From Mycolicibacterium lutetiense (GTDB taxonomy: Bacteria > Actinomycetota > Actinomycetes > Mycobacteriales > Mycobacteriaceae), in assembly GCF_017876775.1 (NCBI RefSeq), contig NZ_JAGIOP010000001.1, positions 434,001 to 498,000 on the forward strand: 64,000 nt of DNA, given 5' to 3'. Shown piece after piece: positions 1 to 9,375 of this stretch. Made by a program: the position numbers and the translations under genes. The notes under the pieces were generated by a model. The model did no database searches. It was not told the origin of the DNA and was given only the letters and a program-made list of their open reading frames with translations. Within the stretch, counting starts at the first letter, position 1; each line of letters starts with the position of its first letter.

Positions 1-239
1 TGCTCAGCTCGTTCGGCGAGGTGTCCGTGGAGATCTGCACGTGTCCGCTGGCCGAGGTCGCGGTCGATTCCCCCGAGGTGGTGCGGGGCATCCAGCAGGG
101 CATGATCCAGGAGGTCATCGACCTGAATGCCGAGGTCATCGGTGGTCGATACCAGGCTGCGGTACGCCCCGACGCCCGCCACGGATCGTGTGAGGTGAGC
201 CTCGTGGTTCGGCCGGTGACGGACCAGTTGCCGGGGTAG
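1..239 (+). CDS. C-terminal part of a probable HTH regulator (5' truncated)
   Basis: An open frame runs in from the left edge (codons from base 3) and ends with TAG at 237-239. The 78 visible residues contain a Cys-Pro-Leu motif followed by Glu-Val-Ala, a Pro-Glu-Val-Val turn and a helical stretch. This pattern resembles the effector half of ArsR/SufR-type winged-helix regulators, which carry cysteines there. The DNA-binding part lies outside the window, so the family is inferred from a short motif only. No other gene is close on its 3' side. Confidence 0.45.
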   Translation, partial: LSSFGEVSVEICTCPLAEVAVDSPEVVRGIQQGMIQEVIDLNAEVIGGRYQAAVRPDARHGSCEVSLVVRPVTDQLPG

Positions 240-674
240 CGAATTACCGATCCCGCATGGCACATCTTTCACAGCTGTCACAGGCGGCTGCCCGCAATGC
301 TGGTCACGGAGTCTTGACGCCTACGAAAGTTTGCTGGCGTGTCGGGGTGTGATCTACCGCTCACTTTTGCCGGCGAAGGTAAGAATTGCCATTGACGGTC
401 CCGCTGCTCGCGAAATGTGACATGTCCGAGGGCTCCGTCGAAGTGCCTGGTAACGGGCATTTAATCAGATGCGACCAAAAGGTAACGGCTCGATAACAAA
501 GATTTTCCTAAGCGCATTCTGAGGGAGAATTGGTGGTGGTCACGTATTCGCTGTGAAGTCGTTCGGGAGCTGTCGGTTCCGTCGCTAGACTCAATGCAAC
601 CGCGCCACTCCCGGTGCAGATCAACTTGAAATCTAGAGCCGGCTAAAGCTCCGCCGGCGGAGGTGCCGATAACG
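240..674. other. 435-bp intergenic region, no gene seen
   Basis: No convincing coding frame on either strand; the minus-strand frames here are short and of odd composition. It is the promoter region of the beta-propeller gene. A possible -10 (TAGACT, 586-591) is visible but without a good -35. The M. tuberculosis counterpart Rv1057 is controlled by MprA and stress sigma factors; I could not find a clear MprA box pair or ECF promoter here. A GGAGG at 659-663 is the ribosome binding site. Confidence 0.5.
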
Positions 675-1763
675 ATGGCAAAGAACTTCCTGCGCGCGCT
701 GACTGCCCTGCGCTCTGGCCGCAATGACCGCGCCATCGACGATATGTCTCCCCGCGGCGTCGTGTTCGACGGTGCGCTCGACGGTATCGACGTCGCCGGT
801 CTGGCCGAGGTCGGCCGTGGGCCCATCGGCGACATCGCCGTGGATCCCGACCGCGACACCGTGGTGGTCACCAACGCCGGAGCTCAGAGCCTGACGGTCC
901 TCAATCCCCACACGATGGGCGTGGTGGGCTCGGTCCGACTGGCCGGCGACCCGTTCGCCGTCGTCGTCGCCGATGACCACGCCTACGTCAGCGTCTCGGG
1001 CACCGGGCATGACTCGATCGTCACGGTCGACACCATCACCGGCGCCGTACTTGCCGAATACCCGCTGGCCTTCGGTGTCACCGCCCTGGCGATCAGCCCG
1101 GACGGCAAGCGTGTGTACGCCGGTCGCACCGGCCACGAGCGCATCGACATCGCCGTCATCGACACCACCGCCGAGCGCGTCGGCACGATCGACATCGCCA
1201 CCGGTGCCGGCATGAACCTGGATGCCCTGCAGATCGACTCGACCGGTAAGCGTCTTTGCGTCGCCACCTCCGATCCCCGCGGCAGCCGGCTGGTCGTCGT
1301 CAACACCGAAACCGCCCAGGCAGAGGCCACGGTGTGGGTCGGCGCCCCGATCCGCGACATTGCGATCGGCGACGGCGTTGCCTACGTGCTGACCTCCGAC
1401 CTTGAGAATCGCGGCGTGGTCCACACCGTGGACCTGTCCGCCGGGACCGTGGTGGACGCCGTCGAGGTCGGCGGGGCACCGACCCAGCTGGTGCTGAGCC
1501 CCGACGCCACCCGCGCGTACCTGGTCGACTACGACCGTGTCGTCGTCTGGTGCGCACTGACCAGCGAAATTCAAGGCAGCATCGACGTGCACGCGCAGCC
1601 CGCGGCGGTCGCCTTGTGCGACAACGGAACTCGGCTCTACATCGCCGACTATGCCGGCCAGGTCAACGCCTTCGACGTCGCCGAGTCGCTGTACTCGCAG
1701 CTGTCCGCGGTGCACGCGGTGGAGATGCACGCACTGCCCGCCCTGGCGCCGGTCGGCGTCTGA
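675..1763 (+). CDS. YncE-like seven-bladed beta-propeller protein (Rv1057 type)
   Basis: A 362-residue protein built from about seven repeats of roughly 40 residues, each with the YVTN-type pattern of a beta-propeller blade: a VVVTN or VYAG strand, then a polar turn, then a conversion-to-value strand. Examples are DGKRVYAG, DATRAYLV and NGTRLYIAD. There is no signal peptide. ATG 675 is chosen because GGAGG sits 11 bases upstream; the GTG at 663 would overlap that site. The location next to fadD14 matches Rv1057 of M. tuberculosis, a stress-induced protein of unknown ligand. Function beyond the fold is not known. Confidence 0.85.
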   Translation: MAKNFLRALTALRSGRNDRAIDDMSPRGVVFDGALDGIDVAGLAEVGRGPIGDIAVDPDRDTVVVTNAGAQSLTVLNPHTMGVVGSVRLAGDPFAVVVADDHAYVSVSGTGHDSIVTVDTITGAVLAEYPLAFGVTALAISPDGKRVYAGRTGHERIDIAVIDTTAERVGTIDIATGAGMNLDALQIDSTGKRLCVATSDPRGSRLVVVNTETAQAEATVWVGAPIRDIAIGDGVAYVLTSDLENRGVVHTVDLSAGTVVDAVEVGGAPTQLVLSPDATRAYLVDYDRVVVWCALTSEIQGSIDVHAQPAAVALCDNGTRLYIADYAGQVNAFDVAESLYSQLSAVHAVEMHALPALAPVGV

Positions 1764-1960
1764 TTCATCGCGGGTGCCGCCCCCCCATTTGTGAAGGCAA
1801 TGATCTTCCACCACGGTGGCCCGGATATCCGCTGGTAGCGGGATTGCTCCGATAACCCTGAGACCCTTCGCGGCCGTCAATTGAGGGCTGCTGTTCGTGG
1901 GCGCTGAGTCGTAGAATCTCTCCATAAGCAGGGTCGAGGGTGATCCAAGGGAGACCTGCG

Positions 1961-2230
1961 ATGAGCTGCATGATTCATCGCGTGACAACCATCAGCATGG
2001 CTGCGGTCGCGTCGCTGGCAGTGGTAAGCATGAGCTTCCCGGTGGTCAGTAACGCCACCGAGTGCGGCGTGGGCACCGTCTTCGATCCACCGTCGAACAC
2101 CTGCGTGGCGGCCCCGTTGCCGCCGCCTCCACCACCCCCGCCGCCGGCGTGGAACGGTGACGTCACGCCCTACTTCTCGGTGGGTATCTGTGCACCGATT
2201 CCCTTCGTCGCACTCTGTGCGGGTATCTGA
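1961..2230 (+). CDS. Small secreted protein with a polyproline run
   Basis: An 89-residue protein. It opens with a signal peptide (hydrophobic residues about 8-28, then a small-residue cleavage region). The mature part has a Cys-Gly-Val-Gly-Thr-Val-Phe motif, a run of about nine prolines, and a hydrophobic C-terminus with two cysteines (SVGICAPIPFVALCAGI). Four cysteines in the mature part could form disulfides. ATG 1961 has GGGA nine bases upstream. I recognise no characterised family; it looks like one of the many short exported mycobacterial proteins. A possible -10 TAGAAT lies at 1914-1919. Confidence 0.7.
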   Translation: MSCMIHRVTTISMAAVASLAVVSMSFPVVSNATECGVGTVFDPPSNTCVAAPLPPPPPPPPPAWNGDVTPYFSVGICAPIPFVALCAGI

Positions 2231-2264
2231 GCGGGCGGTCATCGCCGGAACCCAATGAACGAAA

Positions 2265-2280
2265 AGTGACCTGGGTCACC
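2265..2280. promoter_or_regulatory. CRP-like operator upstream of dctA
   Basis: The sequence at 2266-2279 is GTGAC-CTGG-GTCAC, a perfect 5-base inverted repeat that fits the GTGA-N6-TCAC core of the mycobacterial cAMP receptor protein (Rv3676/GlxR family). It lies 55 bases before the dctA start, in the right place for promoter control. Binding is inferred from the motif. Confidence 0.6.
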
Positions 2281-2334
2281 CTAAGGTCGAAGGTGCGTAT
2301 TACCGTGCGTTCGAAGTCAACTGGAGGTGGCCCG

Positions 2335-3696
2335 ATGACCGTGTCCGCAGATCCGCAAGTAGAGCCGTCGCCCCCTCCGCGTCGCGACCGTACCCATTGG
2401 CTCTACATTGCGGTCATCGTGGCCGTCGTCATCGGTGTGGTGGTCGGGCTCGTGGCACCCGAGGTGGGCAAGAACGTCGGCGTGCTCGGCACCATGTTCG
2501 TCAACCTGATCAAGATGATGATCGGCCCCATCATCTTCTGCACGATCGTGTTGGGGATCGGCTCGGTACGCAAGGCCGCCACTGTCGGGAAGGTCGGCGG
2601 CCTGGCCTTCGGCTATTTCCTGGCCATGTCCACGATTGCGCTGACCATCGGTCTGGTGGTCGGCAACCTGATTCACCCGGGCAGCGGCATGCACCTCTCG
2701 GAGAGCTCGGCAGGCAAGGGTGCTGAACTCGCGGAGAAGGCGCACGAGTCCGGCGGACTCATGGACTTCGTCCAGGGCATCATCCCCGAGACGCTGTTCT
2801 CGTCGCTGACTGCCGGGAGCGTGCTTCAAGCCTTGTTCGTGGCGCTGCTGGTCGGATTCGCGCTGCAGGCCATGGGCAGCTCCGGTGAACCGATCCTGCG
2901 CGGTATCGAGCACCTGCAGAAGCTCGTCTTCAAGGTGCTGATCATGATCCTGTGGCTGGCGCCCATCGGTGCGTTCGGCGCGATCGCCAACGTCGTCGGG
3001 CAGACCGGCTGGACCGCCGTCACCCAGCTGCTGACGCTGATGTTGGGCTTCTATGTGACCTGCGTGCTGTTCGTGTTCGGCGTGCTCGGCCTGCTGCTGC
3101 GCGCGGTGTCGGGAGTGTCCATCTTCAAGCTGGTGCGCTACCTGGCCCGCGAATACCTGCTGATCTTCTCGACCTCCTCGTCGGAGTCGGCGCTGCCGCG
3201 GCTCATCGCCAAGATGGAGCATCTGGGCGTCGACCGCAGCACGGTCGGAGTCGTTGTGCCGACCGGATATTCGTTCAATCTCGACGGCACCGCGATCTAT
3301 CTGACCATGGCGGCGCTGTTCATCGCCGATGCGCTGAGCGCCCCGATGTCCGTCGGGCAGCAGATCGGCCTGCTGGTGTTCATGATCGTCGCGTCGAAGG
3401 GGGCGGCCGGCGTGACCGGCGCCGGATTGGCCACGCTGGCCGGCGGCCTGCAGGCGCATCGCCCCGATCTGCTCGACGGGGTCGGCCTGATCGTCGGGAT
3501 CGACCGGTTCATGTCCGAAGCCCGCGCGGTCACCAACTTCTCCGGCAATGCGGTGGCCACCCTGCTGGTCGGCTCGTGGACCCACACCGTGGACAAGGCC
3601 AAGGTCGATGCGGTGCTGCGCGGTGACGATCCGTTCGACGAACTCACCATGGTCGACGACCACTCCTCAGCTGGCACCCAACCGGCCCCCGCTTAG
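2335..3696 (+). CDS. dctA: DctA-type C4-dicarboxylate/proton or sodium symporter
   Basis: A 453-residue membrane protein of the DAACS (glutamate/dicarboxylate carrier) family. The conserved half-site hairpin Ser-rich motif (STSSSESALPR), the NLDGTA motif in helix 7 and the C-terminal DRFMSEARAVTNFSGN motif are all present, so it should be an intact inner-membrane importer of succinate, fumarate or malate. ATG 2335 follows a strong GGAGG at 2322-2326; the longer frame from 2266 would run through a putative CRP operator. M. tuberculosis has its dctA elsewhere, so its placement between the beta-propeller gene and fadD14 is a local difference. Confidence 0.93.
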   Translation: MTVSADPQVEPSPPPRRDRTHWLYIAVIVAVVIGVVVGLVAPEVGKNVGVLGTMFVNLIKMMIGPIIFCTIVLGIGSVRKAATVGKVGGLAFGYFLAMSTIALTIGLVVGNLIHPGSGMHLSESSAGKGAELAEKAHESGGLMDFVQGIIPETLFSSLTAGSVLQALFVALLVGFALQAMGSSGEPILRGIEHLQKLVFKVLIMILWLAPIGAFGAIANVVGQTGWTAVTQLLTLMLGFYVTCVLFVFGVLGLLLRAVSGVSIFKLVRYLAREYLLIFSTSSSESALPRLIAKMEHLGVDRSTVGVVVPTGYSFNLDGTAIYLTMAALFIADALSAPMSVGQQIGLLVFMIVASKGAAGVTGAGLATLAGGLQAHRPDLLDGVGLIVGIDRFMSEARAVTNFSGNAVATLLVGSWTHTVDKAKVDAVLRGDDPFDELTMVDDHSSAGTQPAPA

Positions 3697-3787
3697 CCGC
3701 CCGCGTTGAACCAGTGCCGAGCCTGGCCCGTAACAACGGGCAGGGCATCACCGAAAAGGAGTATGCGAGAAGAAAGAAGACACGACC

Positions 3788-4102
3788 ATGCGGGCATCAA
3801 TCATCATGCTCGCCGCGTCGGGGGCGGCTATAGGCACACTTCTGGCGACCGCCGGCCCGGCATATGCCGATTCGGCGATCGAAACGATCGGGCTGCTGGA
3901 AGCCGAGGGGTTCTATGTGAACATCGATCGAGTGGGCAGTGCGCCACTGGACCAATGCACCGTCACGAGCATCCGCAACCCGCAGACCCAGACCCGGCTC
4001 ATCCGGGTCGAGCGATTCGGCAAGAACGGCGCGAAGGAATTCGACCTGATACCCGTGGTGGTGCGTCGCACTATCACCGTGTCGCTCGACTGCTCGAAGT
4101 AA
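3788..4102 (+). CDS. Small secreted protein, paralogue A of a convergent pair
   Basis: A 104-residue protein with a signal peptide (cleavage expected near Ala-Tyr-Ala-Asp, residue 27) and a compact domain holding the motif IDRVGSAPLDQCTVTSIRNP. Two cysteines, one in this motif and one near the C-terminus, could pair. It ends with TAA at 4100-4102, four bases from the end of a homologous gene on the other strand. The family is common in mycobacteria but has no function I can name. The ribosome binding site is weak (AGAAAGAAG). Confidence 0.75.
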   Translation: MRASIIMLAASGAAIGTLLATAGPAYADSAIETIGLLEAEGFYVNIDRVGSAPLDQCTVTSIRNPQTQTRLIRVERFGKNGAKEFDLIPVVVRRTITVSLDCSK

Positions 4103-4106
4103 CCAC

Positions 4107-4427
4107 TCAGCGCTGGCAGTTGAGCGAGACCGACACCGTCCTGCTGGTGGTCGTCGGGAGCAGTATCCGGTTGTTCCCGCCGAGGCCCGGCCCGACATAG
4201 GGCATCAATTGGGAGATGTGTTGGGGGTTGCGCACATCGGTGACCACGCACTGGTCCAGCGGTGCGGTGCCGATCTTGTCGATGGTGACGGTGTACCCCT
4301 CACCCTGCAGCCGGCTGATCGTCTCCTGGGCGGTTTCCTCGGCCGATGCCACCGCGGACGACGCGCCGATCATCCCGAACACCGCCACGGCGACGGTGAG
4401 GGACCACTTCATGCGCATCGACCCCAT
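4107..4427 (-). CDS. Small secreted protein, paralogue B of a convergent pair
   Basis: A 106-residue secreted protein homologous to the preceding one: a signal peptide followed by TISRLQGEGYTVTIDKIGTA and PLDQCVVTDVRNPQ, ending in SVSLNCQR against TVSLDCSK in its partner. Starts are possible at 4427 (ATG, with GGAG close by) or 4418 (ATG). It carries an extra glycine-rich loop (YVGPGLGGNN). The two copies point at each other with only four bases between their stop codons, so the pair arose by inverted duplication or inversion of a tandem copy. Confidence 0.75.
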   Translation of the reverse strand: MGSMRMKWSLTVAVAVFGMIGASSAVASAEETAQETISRLQGEGYTVTIDKIGTAPLDQCVVTDVRNPQHISQLMPYVGPGLGGNNRILLPTTTSRTVSVSLNCQR

Positions 4428-4525
4428 TGATCTCCGAACCCTTTCGCCGGTACGAACCCATCTTCCTCTACATACATCGTTCGGGGAATTCGAATCGTTC
4501 CCGCCGGTCCTTCCCCGCGAACGCA

Positions 4526-4531
4526 TACCAT
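4526..4531 (+). promoter_or_regulatory. -10 hexamer of a leaderless fadD14 transcript
   Basis: TACCAT ends seven bases before the GTG at 4539, so transcription would start at or next to the start codon. This supports GTG 4539 over ATG 4551, as neither has a Shine-Dalgarno sequence. Confidence 0.45.
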
Positions 4532-4538
4532 CGCGCCC

Positions 4539-6161
4539 GTGGACAGCACGATGCAGAACTGGCCGTTGACGATCACCGCGATACTGCGCCACGCCTGCGC
4601 AGCCAACGGCGACCGGACCGTGACCACCGCGTGCGGCCAGGGCCGCTACCGCACCATCAGCTATCGCGAACTGGGCGAACAGGCGGCTCGGTTGGCGCAT
4701 GCCCTGCGCGGGCTGGGGATAGCCGGTGACGAGCGCGTCGGCACCTTCATGTGGAACAACACCGAACATCTCGCCGCCTACCTCGCCGTGCCCGCGATGG
4801 GTGCGGTGCTGCACACCCTGAATATCCGGCTCGCACCCGAACAGATCGCCTACATCGCCAACGAGGCGGCCGACCAGATCGTCATCGCCGACGCCTCCGT
4901 CGCGCCCCTGCTCGCCCCGGTGCTGCCGCTGCTGGAGACCGTGCACACCGTGATCGTGGTCGGCGACGGGGATGCCGGCATGCTGACCGGAAAGACGGTG
5001 CTGCGCTGGGACGAGCTGCTGGCAGCGCAGCCAGAAGAGTTCGAATGGCCGGAGATCGACGAAAACTCCGCGGCCGCAATGTGTTACACCAGCGGTACCA
5101 CCGGCAACCCGAAGGGTGTGGTGTACAGCCACCGGTCGAGCTACCTGCACGCGTTGAGCACCTGCACGGCCAACGCACTCGACGTCAGCTGCAGCGACTC
5201 GGTACTGCCGATCGTGCCGATGTTCCACGCCAACGCGTGGGGGCTGCCGTATGCGGCGCTGATGGCCGGCGCCGACCTGGTGATGCCCGACCGGTTCATG
5301 GACGGCGGCTCGTTGATCGACCTGATCGAATCGCAGCGCCCCACGCTGGCCGGCGCGGTGCCGACCATCTGGAATGACGTCATGCACTGCCTGGAAAAGA
5401 ACCCGGGACACGATGTTTCGTCGCTGCGACTGGTGGCCTGCGGTGGTTCGGCGGTGCCGCTTTCGCTGATGCAGACGTTCCAGCAGCGCCACGGCGTGTA
5501 CATCCAGCAGGCCTGGGGGATGACCGAGACCTCACCGCTGGCCACGGTGGCCAAACCGCTGCCGGGGGTGTCCGAGGAACGGCAGTGGGAGATGCGGGTC
5601 AGCCAGGGCAGGCCGATGTGCGGCGTGGAGGTGCGCGTCGTCGATGACGAAGGCGCCCCGGTGCCCAATGACGGCAAGTCCGTCGGTGAGCTCGAGGTGC
5701 GCGGGCCGTGGATCACTGGCGCCTACTACCTGGGCCGCGACGCCGAGAAGTTCGACACCGGCTGGCTGCGCACCGGGGACGTCGGCTCGATCGATCCGCA
5801 GGGCTACGTCACGCTGACCGACCGGGCGAAGGACGTCATCAAGTCCGGCGGGGAGTGGATCTCGTCGGTCGAGTTGGAGAACCACCTGATCGGGCATCCG
5901 GCGGTGCTTGAGGCGGCCGTGGTCGGAGTGCCCGACGAGCGCTGGCAGGAGCGTCCGCTGGCGGTGGTGGTGCTGGAGTCGGGTGTTTCGGCCAGCCCGG
6001 GGGAGCTACGAGAGTTCCTAGCGGAAAAGGTGGTTCGCTGGTGGCTTCCGGAGCGATGGACCTTCGTCGAGCAGGTGCCACGCACCAGTGTGGGCAAGTA
6101 CGACAAGAAGACCATCCGGGCCCGTCACGCCGACGGCGCCTACGAGATCGTCACGCTCTAG
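4539..6161 (+). CDS. fadD14: Long-chain fatty-acid--CoA ligase / acyl-activating enzyme FadD14
   Basis: A 540-residue ANL-superfamily enzyme that activates a carboxylic acid with ATP and transfers it to CoA. Motifs are complete: the phosphate loop YTSGTTGNPKG at about residues 183-193, GWLRTGDVG near 407, the hinge region DRAKDVIKSGGEW and the C-terminal catalytic lysine in VGKYDKK near 520. Position next to the beta-propeller gene matches fadD14 (Rv1058). Substrate length cannot be read from sequence; medium-chain acyl-CoA ligase is possible. Alternative start ATG 4551. Confidence 0.9.
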   Translation: MDSTMQNWPLTITAILRHACAANGDRTVTTACGQGRYRTISYRELGEQAARLAHALRGLGIAGDERVGTFMWNNTEHLAAYLAVPAMGAVLHTLNIRLAPEQIAYIANEAADQIVIADASVAPLLAPVLPLLETVHTVIVVGDGDAGMLTGKTVLRWDELLAAQPEEFEWPEIDENSAAAMCYTSGTTGNPKGVVYSHRSSYLHALSTCTANALDVSCSDSVLPIVPMFHANAWGLPYAALMAGADLVMPDRFMDGGSLIDLIESQRPTLAGAVPTIWNDVMHCLEKNPGHDVSSLRLVACGGSAVPLSLMQTFQQRHGVYIQQAWGMTETSPLATVAKPLPGVSEERQWEMRVSQGRPMCGVEVRVVDDEGAPVPNDGKSVGELEVRGPWITGAYYLGRDAEKFDTGWLRTGDVGSIDPQGYVTLTDRAKDVIKSGGEWISSVELENHLIGHPAVLEAAVVGVPDERWQERPLAVVVLESGVSASPGELREFLAEKVVRWWLPERWTFVEQVPRTSVGKYDKKTIRARHADGAYEIVTL

Positions 6162-6251
6162 TGCCGTCGAGTGTCGACTATGGGCCCGCAACATCCTGGC
6201 CCAGGCCGCCGAGATGGAGAACACCTCCACGACCATGCAGGAAATGCGTAA

Positions 6252-8012
6252 TCACTTCGGCGTTGGGAGGACGTCGACGAGATCGCCCCGGCCATCTACC
6301 GGCTGCAGTCTCGACGCTTGGGTTACCTTGGCACACAGTAGGACGCTCAATGGCACGCCGAACAGCAGCATCGCGAGCGTCGGATCGCCGGCCGAAATGT
6401 CCGGAAGGCACGAGACGATCGCCGAGGCCGCGGCGACCAGCAACAGCTGCGCCGACACCGTCAGGACGCTGCCGGCGTGTTCCTCGTCGCGGTCAACTGC
6501 CGGCAACGCCCACAACAGTGCAAACAACGCGGCGGTGACTGCGATGACGGGCGTCAACGGGACGGCGATGACGTTCGGCAGCCAGGATGCACCACTGACG
6601 ATCAGCAGCGGGATGAGCACCAGCCGGTTCGTCATCTCCGACGATATGGGTGTTGGTCTACCAAGGAGGCCGAAGATCGTTGCGACACAACCGATGATGG
6701 TCAGGCAGATGGCAACCTGCGGAGCCTTCGCCCAGAAGGTGACGGGCCAGTGGTAACCCAACTGGTCGCCCAACACCCCGATGTAGACAGGGACCAGGAA
6801 CAGCAGTCCCACTCTCGCGACTGCCTGTCCGACCGTGCCGTCCCACCGCTCACGCAGCGCGATGGGGACCAATGCGGCGAGGCCGAGCCAGGCGATCAGG
6901 AGAACGAGGCCTTCGGGCGGTGAAATGCTGTCAGCCCGCGGACCAGTGATCGCATCCGCGACCAGGTTCACGATCAGGACGATGGCGATCAGGATGTGGA
7001 CGGCGAGTGCGCTGACACCGATGGCCAAAGTCGCGGCCACGTCGCCGCGCTGCACCAACGGCGTCCGAAACGAGCGCTGGGTCACGTAGGCGATGGCGAC
7101 CGCGACGAGGACGGCGTGTGGCCACGTCCAAGGGTGGCCAAGCCCCCAATAGTCCTCGATGAAGCCCGAGGAGACTCCCGCGACGCCGGACACCTCGAGC
7201 ACGATGACACCGACCGCGACGGCGCAGATGATTGCGGTGAGCCGCCAACCGCCACGATGCGCGGAGATCTGCTGGGCGACGGCCGACCGGGAGTGCGCGG
7301 CCAGTGCAACGCCTGCGGTGGCCATGGCCCCGACGAAGGCGAGCGCGATGCCGGGAACGTAGGTCCGGGTCGAGACATCGGCGATGAACATTTCGAGCAG
7401 TTCGCCGTCAGGCGGTGGCTTGGCGGCGTTCAGGGCGAGCCCGAACCGGAGATTCGCATGGATGGCGGGGATCCATGGCGCCGCGACAAGGCAGGCGAGC
7501 ACGAGCCCCACCCACGGCCGGGGAGCGCGGCGCCGCACGTGCAGACAGCCGATCACCACCTCGGCGCCGGCGAGCCACGCGACGGCCGCGGGGATCGTCT
7601 GCCAGTCGCGGCCGATTGCCAGCATCAGGACGGGGATCAGCGGGACCCACACCCCGGCACACCACGCCAGCGCCGCGTGGTGTCGCGGGGCGTCCGGGCC
7701 GGTGGCCGTGACGACGTAACCTGCGGCGGCCGCGCCCGAACCGATGGCGAGGCCGCCCAGCAGCGGCCAGAACGGCGAGTAGAGGAACACGAGTTCGCCG
7801 CCGTAGAGGCTGCCATTCTTCGACTCGAACAGGCCCGGGATGAAGCCGAACGCCAGCATGATCACGGAGCCGAGCCAGGTAAGGACGGCGAGGATGCGCA
7901 GGGGTACCGCGATGCGGCCGGGGCCGAGGCGCGCCGGCCGGTGCCTGGCTTGCTGCCACAGAGGGTTCCACAGGCGTTGCGACAAGGGCACTTGCTCAGG
8001 TGTCTGATCCAC
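6252..8012 (-). CDS. Large polytopic membrane protein of unknown function
   Basis: A 586-residue protein with about 14 hydrophobic segments spread along its length, joined by short loops; the N-terminal 30 residues and the last 20 are polar. I see no transporter signature, catalytic motif or ligand-binding domain. The start is a GTG at 8012. It lies downstream of the thiolase gene on the same strand but is separated from it by a strong hairpin, so it is probably transcribed on its own. It has no counterpart I know in this part of the M. tuberculosis map. Confidence 0.7.
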   Translation of the reverse strand: MDQTPEQVPLSQRLWNPLWQQARHRPARLGPGRIAVPLRILAVLTWLGSVIMLAFGFIPGLFESKNGSLYGGELVFLYSPFWPLLGGLAIGSGAAAAGYVVTATGPDAPRHHAALAWCAGVWVPLIPVLMLAIGRDWQTIPAAVAWLAGAEVVIGCLHVRRRAPRPWVGLVLACLVAAPWIPAIHANLRFGLALNAAKPPPDGELLEMFIADVSTRTYVPGIALAFVGAMATAGVALAAHSRSAVAQQISAHRGGWRLTAIICAVAVGVIVLEVSGVAGVSSGFIEDYWGLGHPWTWPHAVLVAVAIAYVTQRSFRTPLVQRGDVAATLAIGVSALAVHILIAIVLIVNLVADAITGPRADSISPPEGLVLLIAWLGLAALVPIALRERWDGTVGQAVARVGLLFLVPVYIGVLGDQLGYHWPVTFWAKAPQVAICLTIIGCVATIFGLLGRPTPISSEMTNRLVLIPLLIVSGASWLPNVIAVPLTPVIAVTAALFALLWALPAVDRDEEHAGSVLTVSAQLLLVAAASAIVSCLPDISAGDPTLAMLLFGVPLSVLLCAKVTQASRLQPVDGRGDLVDVLPTPK

Positions 8013-8072
8013 CGCGGCATCATTGCCGAGCGCACTTGGTGATTACTTGGATGGCCGGGCTAGTTTCTCCAG

Positions 8073-8130
8073 CGAGCAGACGCAAAACTGCCCCTTTTCG
8101 CTGGAAAAGGGGCAGTTTTACGTCTGCTCG
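8073..8130. terminator. Long near-perfect hairpin after the thiolase gene
   Basis: Arms 8073-8098 and 8105-8130 pair over 25 of 26 positions with a six-base loop (8099-8104). The only mismatch is C8083 against A8120, ten pairs in from the CGAG end. The inner arm is AAAACTGCCCC followed by TTTT. It begins ten bases after the thiolase stop codon and probably ends that transcript. It shares its plan with the hairpin at 24837-24892. Confidence 0.75.
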
Positions 8131-8140
8131 GCGGGAGTGG

Positions 8141-9331
8141 TTACCGCTCGGCGCGCTGGTAGGCGGTCACGACGGCCGCGCCGCCGAGGCCGATGTTGTG
8201 CTGCAGGGCCGCCGTCACGTTGTCGACCTGACGCTTGTCGGCGGTGCCACGCAACTGCCAGGTGAGCTCTGAACACTGGGCCAGGCCCGTCGCACCCAGC
8301 GGATGGCCCTTGGAGATCAGCCCGCCCGACGGGTTGACCACCCAGCGGCCCCCGTAGGTGGTGTCGTTGTTGTCGATCAACCGCGCCGCCTCGCCCTCAC
8401 CGCACAGGCCAAGGGCTTCGTACAGCAGCAGCTCGTTGGCGGAGAAGCAGTCGTGCAGCTCGATGACCTGGAAGTCCTCGGGGCCCAGCCCGGACTGCGC
8501 GTAAACCTGTTGGGCAGCTTGCACATTCATGTCATAGCCGATGACGTTGGCCGCACTGCCGTCGAAGGTCGACGTGAAATCCGTCGTCATCGCCTGGCCG
8601 ACGATCTCCACCGCCTGTGCGGCCAGCCCGTGCTTGTCGACAAACGCCTCACTGGCCACGATCACCGCGCCCGACCCGTCGGAGGTGGGGGAGCACTGCA
8701 GCTTGGTCAGCGGATCGGAGATCATCTTGGCGCCCAGGATGTCGTCGAGGGTGTACTCGTCCTGGAACTGGGCATACGGGTTGTTGACCGAATGCTTGTG
8801 GTTCTTGTAGCCGATCTTTGCGAAGTGCTCGGCGGTCGTGCCGTACTTCTTCATATGCTCACGCCCGGCCGCACCGAACATCCACGGCGCGACGGGGAAC
8901 GCGAACTCGTCGATCTCGGCCAGCGCCTTGACGTGGCGGCCCAACGGGGACTCGCGGTCCTGTGCGCCGCCGCCCAGCGAACCGGGTTGCATCTTTTCGA
9001 AGCCCAGGGCCATCGTGCAATCGGCGAGTCCGCCGCGGATCGCCTGTGCAGCAAGGTAAAGCGCGGTCGAGCCGGTAGAGCAGTTGTTGTTGACGTTGAC
9101 GATCGGGATGCCGGTCATACCGAGTTCGTAGAGCGCACGCTGACCCGAGGTGGAATCCCCCGAGCAGTACCCGACGTAGCCCTGCTGCACCCGGTCATAG
9201 GAGATGCCGGCGTCCTCGAGGGCCTTGGTGCCCGACTCGCGCGCCATGTCCGGGTAGTCCCAGCCTTCTTTGCTGCCCGGTTTCTCGAACTTCGTCATCC
9301 CCACACCGACGACGAAAACTTTGTTAGCCAT
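8141..9331 (-). CDS. Lipid-transfer protein / SCP2-type thiolase
   Basis: A 396-residue thiolase-fold protein of the non-decarboxylating SCP-x/Ltp group. The nucleophile region [14 protein letters not shown] lies near residue 85, with HDCFSANE and the late GHPLGATG motif in the C-terminal half; all match Ltp-type thiolases that cleave or remove sterol and branched side chains. ATG 9331 ([19 protein letters not shown]) is set by similarity; an ATG four codons upstream is possible. It shares an 81-bp divergent promoter region and a KstR box with the next gene, which points to sterol or lipid catabolism. Confidence 0.87.
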   Translation of the reverse strand: MANKVFVVGVGMTKFEKPGSKEGWDYPDMARESGTKALEDAGISYDRVQQGYVGYCSGDSTSGQRALYELGMTGIPIVNVNNNCSTGSTALYLAAQAIRGGLADCTMALGFEKMQPGSLGGGAQDRESPLGRHVKALAEIDEFAFPVAPWMFGAAGREHMKKYGTTAEHFAKIGYKNHKHSVNNPYAQFQDEYTLDDILGAKMISDPLTKLQCSPTSDGSGAVIVASEAFVDKHGLAAQAVEIVGQAMTTDFTSTFDGSAANVIGYDMNVQAAQQVYAQSGLGPEDFQVIELHDCFSANELLLYEALGLCGEGEAARLIDNNDTTYGGRWVVNPSGGLISKGHPLGATGLAQCSELTWQLRGTADKRQVDNVTAALQHNIGLGGAAVVTAYQRAER

Positions 9332-9375
9332 GCCGAGAAACATACAGATCGCGGTTTCCGTGGTGTAGAGATAGT

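Noticed and set aside
349..364. GTGA...TCAC pair upstream of the beta-propeller gene as a CRP site
   Set aside because: The spacer is eight bases, not six, so it does not fit the CRP site geometry.
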